Origin: DASYAN01 sp036501345
GTDB lineage: Bacteria; Chloroflexota; Ktedonobacteria; Ktedonobacterales; Ktedonobacteraceae
Direction of reading: 5' to 3'
Assembly (NCBI GenBank): GCA_036501345.1
Contig: DASYAN010000137.1
Coordinates: 1 to 9,849, forward strand
DNA length: 9,849 bases
Position numbers and translations under genes: made by a program. Below are positions 6,871-9,849 of this stretch, one piece after another (within the stretch, counting starts at the first letter, position 1; the number at the start of each line of letters is the position of its first letter). The notes beneath the pieces are model-generated. The model saw only the letters and a program-made list of their open reading frames with translations, searched no databases and had not been told where the DNA came from.

Positions 6871-6894
6871 ACGGACGCGATAATTCGCGTCCGT
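6871..6894. repeat. REP-like palindrome between convergent genes, possible terminator
   Basis: ACGGACGCGA (6871-6880) pairs perfectly with TCGCGTCCGT (6885-6894) over a TAAT loop. It lies 24 nt after the AIM24 stop. The + strand has no T-run after it; the - strand continues CCGTTTGTTTCC, a weak T-tract. The right arm TCGCGTCCGT recurs alone at 6941-6950. The core GCGATAAWTCGC is shared with the palindrome at the right window edge, which suggests a dispersed repeat rather than a plain terminator. Confidence 0.65.
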
Positions 6895-6979
6895 TGCGCC
6901 CCAACGACCCATCGCCGCCTTAATGTGTCAAAAACCATCATCGCGTCCGTGAGGTAGCGAGTTAGACTACCAAGATCAA

Positions 6980-7666
6980 CTACTTGCCGTTCCTCTCCTT
7001 ATTAATACGCAAGATTTTGAGCATGTATTGTTCTGAGTTCAAGTAAGAAGGATTGCGCTTAATATATTTGCCCACAACCGAAATAGGGTGGAGTTTGATC
7101 ATTTCCACTACCAAGCTGGGCAATAATTTGCTGTGGTCATAATGCATTAAAGCAATGATAGGGGCATTCTGGAAGGTGAACACGGCATCAGAGGCGGCTT
7201 CATATTTCAAAATCTGTTCAGGAGTAGCAAGATCTTTCGTGGTAAGATCTTTTACCAGCCAGGTCATATCAATCGAAATACGTACTGCTTTCCAGCCTTC
7301 GCGTAGCGCTTGCGCAATAAAGGTCTGATGCAATGAGAGTAGATAGTATGGATCGAAACGCTTTCCATTTGCCAAAAATGGCTCACGATCTTCGTGCAAT
7401 ACCAGTTGTCCGGAAGCAAGCAAGCTATCCACATCAACCTGTAATTTCCTGAGTTCATCAGTGAGTTCTTGCACTTGTACAGGAGCCGCTGCAAAGAGAC
7501 ATTTCTCCGATAGCGAGAGTCCTACTCGCATGAGACGCGCCGTCACGCCCGGAATTTCTGTCACCTTGCTATAGAGCTGGCAGATATGTGAGCCAGGGGG
7601 AATACGTTCTGATTTACCTTCAACACTAAGATCCATAGCAACCTGTGAGGCGGGGTCCCATCCCAT
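6980..7666 (-). CDS. Stand-alone MEDS (DcmR-type sensory) domain protein
   Basis: The 228-residue product matches the MEDS domain, a sensory module described from methanogen and methylotroph proteins such as DcmR. Visible landmarks are HICQLY (27-32), the SLSEKCLFAA strand (51-60), VDVDSLLASGQL (77-88), a YEAASDAVF helix (155-163), ALMHYD (172-177, Met where many members have Cys) and HPISVVGKYIKRNPSY (193-208). MEDS domains resemble RecA/KaiC-type folds but usually lack Walker motifs, and none is seen here. No helix-turn-helix, kinase or PAS domain is attached, so any signalling would need a partner. ATG 7666 follows an in-frame stop directly. The only good Shine-Dalgarno-like sequence (AAGGAGG, near 7693-7699) is about 25 nt upstream, so ATG 7634 (residue 11) remains an alternative. 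Confidence 0.85.
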   Translation of the reverse strand: MGWDPASQVAMDLSVEGKSERIPPGSHICQLYSKVTEIPGVTARLMRVGLSLSEKCLFAAAPVQVQELTDELRKLQVDVDSLLASGQLVLHEDREPFLANGKRFDPYYLLSLHQTFIAQALREGWKAVRISIDMTWLVKDLTTKDLATPEQILKYEAASDAVFTFQNAPIIALMHYDHSKLLPSLVVEMIKLHPISVVGKYIKRNPSYLNSEQYMLKILRINKERNGK

Positions 7667-7808
7667 TTAATAATAGGGGGGAAAGCCTCGTCCTCCTTTC
7701 TGACATCCATAAAAAACCGTTTCTGGGCCATCCCCAAAAAGGGGATTGGGTTCCTGATACCTGTCGCTGCGCTAGAGTATTTGACAATATCGATGGGAGA
7801 TATAGTGC
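7667..7808. other. Intergenic region with short hairpin
   Basis: About 140 bp between the membrane-protein gene and the MEDS gene, both on the minus strand. ATCCCC (7730-7735) pairs with GGGGAT (7741-7746) over an A5 loop. On the minus strand a T6 run (7711-7716) comes 13 nt after the stem, too far for a standard terminator. The MEDS promoter should lie here, but no clear -35/-10 pair was found on the minus strand. Confidence 0.4.
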
Positions 7809-8132
7809 TCAAGCTCCTCCGGTTGCGCTTTTCTGGCTCCGCTGTTGGACGAACCGAGCACAACGATTTACCATCATCACGACAAACCAAGCCATTGCTG
7901 CAAAAATGACCATACTAGCCAGAAACGTGAGTAGAAGAATCCACGCTAGTTCCTGTACAGAGACAGCTTTGATGGCCAAGACAGTCAGCAAGGTTGCAAC
8001 GGACAGGACAAGTGAGAAAAACAATGCCCAAGAGATAACGACACGTCTGCCCTGGGCAGGCGTAAGCGGCTCTTCTCCAGTGTAGGGGAAGAGCAGGCGA
8101 CGGAAAAGTAAGAATCGTGGTCGGTCCAGCAT
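7809..8132 (-). CDS. Small two-TM membrane protein of unknown function
   Basis: The 107-residue product is not assigned to a named family. A basic N-terminal part (MLDRPRFLLFRRLLFPYTGEE) precedes two hydrophobic helices, about 31-54 (VVISWALFFSLVLSVATLLT) and about 62-88 (LAWILLLTFLASMVIFAAMA). A short polar basic tail follows (NRCARFVQQRSQKS). The predicted form is a hairpin in the cytoplasmic membrane with both ends inside. The start codon lies only 10 nt past the Nudix stop, so it is probably translated from the same mRNA; an AAGGG stretch just inside the 3' end of the Nudix gene is a distant Shine-Dalgarno. The competing plus-strand frame here lacks protein-like features, whereas this one has the amphipathic and hydrophobic layout of a real membrane protein. 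Confidence 0.75.
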   Translation of the reverse strand: MLDRPRFLLFRRLLFPYTGEEPLTPAQGRRVVISWALFFSLVLSVATLLTVLAIKAVSVQELAWILLLTFLASMVIFAAMAWFVVMMVNRCARFVQQRSQKSATGGA

Positions 8133-8142
8133 ACAGCTACTA

Positions 8143-8676
8143 CTACCCTTCTTGATGCCGATACTGCAACCATCGCTGTAGCATCTCTTCTGCTTGATAG
8201 AGGATATTCACTTCATTTTGATAGGTCAGGTGACGACAGGCCTCAGGAAGCGAGAACCATTCCACACGATCATACTCATGATCGTGTAATGCGACATCAC
8301 CACCAATTGCCTTCAATAAGAAGTGACGCACCTGCTTTTGATAACGCACTCTTTCGCGCACAAAGGAATAAGTAATATTTCCAATGTAGGCGATCAACTG
8401 GACCTGCAAACCTGTTTCTTCCTGCGCCTCCCGTACAGCCACTTGCTCAATTGTCTCGCCTGATTGGGGTGTTCCTTTTGGTAAGGCCCAGATCCCGCTA
8501 TGGCTACGCCCTACTAGCACTACGTCCATGCGTGCTGAACCGTTACTATCAGGGATCAACTCCCTCGAATCATGCTGGCCCTTCTTCACCAAGTTATTTT
8601 CAGGAGAGCACACTGGAGCAAGGCGGAATACAACTCCCCCCGCCGAATAAGCCCGTAAAGTCTGATATCGCTCCAT
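8143..8676 (-). CDS. Nudix hydrolase
   Basis: Hydrolyses a nucleoside diphosphate linked to another moiety; the exact substrate cannot be read from the sequence. The 177-residue product carries a perfect Nudix box at residues 68-90 (GTPQSGE...REAQEETGL), with Glu83, Glu86 and Glu87 in the metal-binding positions. The N terminus YSAGGVVFR (10-18) and the GIWALPKG before the box are typical. Between the first two strands lies a polar insert of about 30 residues (about 20-50) longer than in compact MutT-like enzymes. ATG 8676 was chosen because MERYQTLRAYSAGGVVF is the usual beginning. A GTG at 8706 in frame would add ten residues encoded through a run of eight G, which looks more like a leader. 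A near-consensus promoter lies about 110 bp upstream. The downstream membrane-protein gene is 10 nt away. Confidence 0.92.
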   Translation of the reverse strand: MERYQTLRAYSAGGVVFRLAPVCSPENNLVKKGQHDSRELIPDSNGSARMDVVLVGRSHSGIWALPKGTPQSGETIEQVAVREAQEETGLQVQLIAYIGNITYSFVRERVRYQKQVRHFLLKAIGGDVALHDHEYDRVEWFSLPEACRHLTYQNEVNILYQAEEMLQRWLQYRHQEG

Positions 8677-8688
8677 GCTCGCGATATA

Positions 8689-8696
8689 CCCCCCCC
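8689..8696 (-). repeat. Homopolymeric tract of eight G (minus strand) in the Nudix leader
   Basis: AAGGGGGGGG lies 12 nt before ATG 8676 and doubles as the only purine-rich ribosome-binding candidate. Slippage would change Shine-Dalgarno spacing, or the reading frame if GTG 8706 were the true start. Confidence 0.7.
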
Positions 8697-8763
8697 TTAA
8701 TACCACCGAAAGTGAGGCGCGAGTGTCCCTGCTTCACTCCACAAAATCTTAACACAAAATAGT

Positions 8764-8782
8764 TCTACATAGAGAATGTAGA
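8764..8782. promoter_or_regulatory. Palindrome at the predicted Nudix transcription start (possible operator)
   Basis: TCTACAT (8764-8770) and ATGTAGA (8776-8782) are perfect inverted repeats around a 5-bp centre. The expected start point of the promoter at 8786-8815 falls at about 8779, within the right arm. This position suits a repressor. The stem is AT-rich and lacks a run of Ts directly after it, so it is a poor terminator for the URO-D gene. Confidence 0.5.
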
Positions 8783-8785
8783 GTG

Positions 8786-8815
8786 AGTATAGCGAATGCT
8801 TCTGCCCGTTGTCAA
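8786..8815 (-). promoter_or_regulatory. Sigma70-like promoter of the Nudix / membrane-protein genes
   Basis: On the minus strand, TTGACA (8810-8815) and TATACT (8786-8791) are separated by 18 bp. The -35 box contains the TGA stop codon (8812-8814) of the URO-D gene, so the promoter overlaps the end of that gene and reads away from it. It gives a leader of about 100 nt before ATG 8676. Confidence 0.7.
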
Positions 8816-9798
8816 GAGAATACACGACGGACAGCTCCAATATTGCGTATGGGCGTTTCAGGAGACACAGTGCAACCAGGGGCTAGCAGCAGAGAACGTT
8901 CGCCAGTTAATTCTAAGACCTGTGCTACTTCTTCCTGGATCTGGTTAGGAGAGCCACTTTGGAGCGTTTGGCGATTTAAGCCTCCCATGACCGCTTTGCC
9001 AGAACGCAGTTTCCCTTCCTGCAGGCTTGGATTCCCGGGGGCAGAGGCATCCCAACTGATGATTTGTACGGGATAAGCGGCCAGTGAGTCAAAGTAGATG
9101 CGCTCACCACAATTATGCAGGATAGTCAGCTTGCTCCGACTTTTGATCGCATCCAGGAATTCCAGATCATACTGCTCACCAAACTCGTGATATTGGTCCT
9201 GTGTCAGTATGCCTTCTGTAGCCCAGCCATTGGTCGCATAGAAAATGCCGCTGGCACCTTCGTCCATGCATGCAATGGCATAGGCACTCAATGTTTCGGT
9301 AATCATACGCAATGCTGCATGTAGTGCACTGCGATCTTCACGCATGCTGTTAAGCACAGGCTCAGGGTTGTCGCCAACAAGGTATCTGGCTACTCCCAAT
9401 GGACAGAAAATGGTCTGCACAAAGTAGGCATCATAGCCTACCTGGTGATTGAGCAGTTGCATCAGACGCAGTTGCTCAACGAAGGGGCCTCGATCGGGGT
9501 CCAGTTGACGTATGCGTTTCCAGTCAGACGAACTTCTAATGGGAGTGTCTTCAAAGATTGGCGCTTTATATTTTTCACCGGAAGGGCGATACCGTGCTTT
9601 CCAGGCTTCAGCAAAGTAGGTAGCTCGTGGATTCACTTTCATAAAGTCCCAGTCGTTCTCAGTAAAACTCTCCACCATCGCTTCCATCAGTAACCGCATA
9701 TCCCACTCACGTGCATAATCATGCTGCCAAATGCTTACCGGAACGCGATCGACCTTGTCACCACGTACTGCTGCATCAACTCGTTCTTTTTTATTCAT
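8812..9798 (-). CDS. URO-D superfamily protein, cobamide methyltransferase-like
   Basis: The 328-residue product belongs to the uroporphyrinogen decarboxylase superfamily but looks unlike HemE, whose N-terminal RQAGR motif is absent (DRVPVSIWQHDY, 17-28). It has His228 and Cys230 in LHNCG (227-231) and Cys309 in LAPGCTVSPETP (305-316). These are the HxC...C positions that bind zinc in the MtaA/MtbA-type methylcobamide:thiol methyltransferases. GYDAYFVQTIFCPLG (121-135) and GIFYATNG (184-191) line the usual barrel positions. The inferred role is methyl transfer involving a corrinoid protein or thiol; no corrinoid protein or other partner gene is in the window. GAAAGGA 10 nt before ATG 9798 supports the start. 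The Nudix promoter overlaps its last codons. Confidence 0.87.
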   Translation of the reverse strand: MNKKERVDAAVRGDKVDRVPVSIWQHDYAREWDMRLLMEAMVESFTENDWDFMKVNPRATYFAEAWKARYRPSGEKYKAPIFEDTPIRSSSDWKRIRQLDPDRGPFVEQLRLMQLLNHQVGYDAYFVQTIFCPLGVARYLVGDNPEPVLNSMREDRSALHAALRMITETLSAYAIACMDEGASGIFYATNGWATEGILTQDQYHEFGEQYDLEFLDAIKSRSKLTILHNCGERIYFDSLAAYPVQIISWDASAPGNPSLQEGKLRSGKAVMGGLNRQTLQSGSPNQIQEEVAQVLELTGERSLLLAPGCTVSPETPIRNIGAVRRVFS

Positions 9799-9808
9799 AT
9801 AGAATATA

Positions 9809-9815
9809 TCCTTTC
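9809..9815 (-). promoter_or_regulatory. Ribosome binding site of the URO-D gene
   Basis: GAAAGGA on the minus strand, separated from ATG 9798 by 10 nt, slightly longer than ideal. It supports the chosen start. Confidence 0.6.
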
Positions 9816-9828
9816 AGAGGATGGCGGG

Positions 9829-9842
9829 CGCGATAAATCGCG
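9829..9842. repeat. REP-like palindrome at the right edge
   Basis: CGCGAT (9829-9834) and ATCGCG (9837-9842) form a perfect inverted repeat around AA. The core GCGATAAATCGC nearly equals the core of the palindrome at 6871-6894 (GCGATAATTCGC). The element lies just upstream of the URO-D gene. Confidence 0.55.
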
Positions 9843-9849
9843 TTGATCT

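Noticed and set aside
7711..7746. ATCCCC/GGGGAT hairpin with a later T6 run as terminator of the membrane-protein gene
   Set aside because: The T-run starts about 13 nt after the stem, which is outside normal intrinsic terminator geometry.
7781..7806. Plus-strand TTGACA followed by TATAGT
   Set aside because: The spacer is only 14 bp and no plus-strand gene follows.
7645..8085. Plus-strand open frame of 146 codons opposite the membrane-protein gene
   Set aside because: The translation has no domain-like pattern and overlaps the minus-strand frame, which shows two clean TM helices and operon spacing. It is taken as a shadow.
8812..9798. Calling the URO-D gene hemE
   Set aside because: The HemE N-terminal substrate-binding motif is absent, and the HxC...C zinc positions of methyltransferases are present.
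1..9849. CRISPR arrays, tRNA or rRNA genes
   Set aside because: No regularly spaced repeats, cloverleaf-like segments or rRNA-like conserved stretches were seen on reading either strand.

Overview
The window looks like chromosomal DNA from a soil-type, large-genome bacterium, most plausibly a Ktedonobacteria-like Chloroflexota. That is an inference from the gene set: an ABCG-type exporter of the kind often fused to FHA domains, a zinc-ribbon AIM24 protein, a stand-alone MEDS protein and a URO-D-family methyltransferase-like protein. REP-like palindromes and a small inverted-repeat element in the intergenic DNA fit the same picture. No rRNA, tRNA, CRISPR array or transposase gene was seen.

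Left part (1-3801, + strand): the 3' portion of an ABC exporter gene is cut by the window edge. After a 150-bp gap with two palindromes comes coaBC, the bifunctional coenzyme A biosynthesis gene. A short coiled-coil protein of unknown function follows and probably shares its transcript, which ends at a convincing Rho-independent terminator (about 3763-3801).

Middle (3802-5865): an AT-richer orphan gene on the minus strand (3986-5539) stands out from its neighbours. It has an uncertain N terminus, a perfect 14-residue tandem duplication, and a C-terminal segment with a degenerate Nudix-like motif. Just beyond its 5' end lies a 105-bp element with 19-bp terminal inverted repeats and a perfect 10-bp flanking direct repeat, which looks like a MITE. 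It sits upstream of the AIM24 gene.

Right part (5866-9849): the AIM24 gene (+) converges on the MEDS gene (-), with a strong palindrome between them. Further right, all on the minus strand, are a two-TM membrane protein, a Nudix hydrolase and a URO-D-family protein. Nudix and membrane protein are 10 nt apart and probably form an operon. A near-consensus sigma70-like promoter for this pair overlaps the stop codon of the URO-D gene, with a palindrome at the predicted transcription start. The window ends inside or next to another REP-like palindrome.

I did not find a clearly new multi-gene system. The best candidates for follow-up are the orphan Nudix-like gene, the MITE beside it, and the palindrome-overlapped promoter of the Nudix gene.
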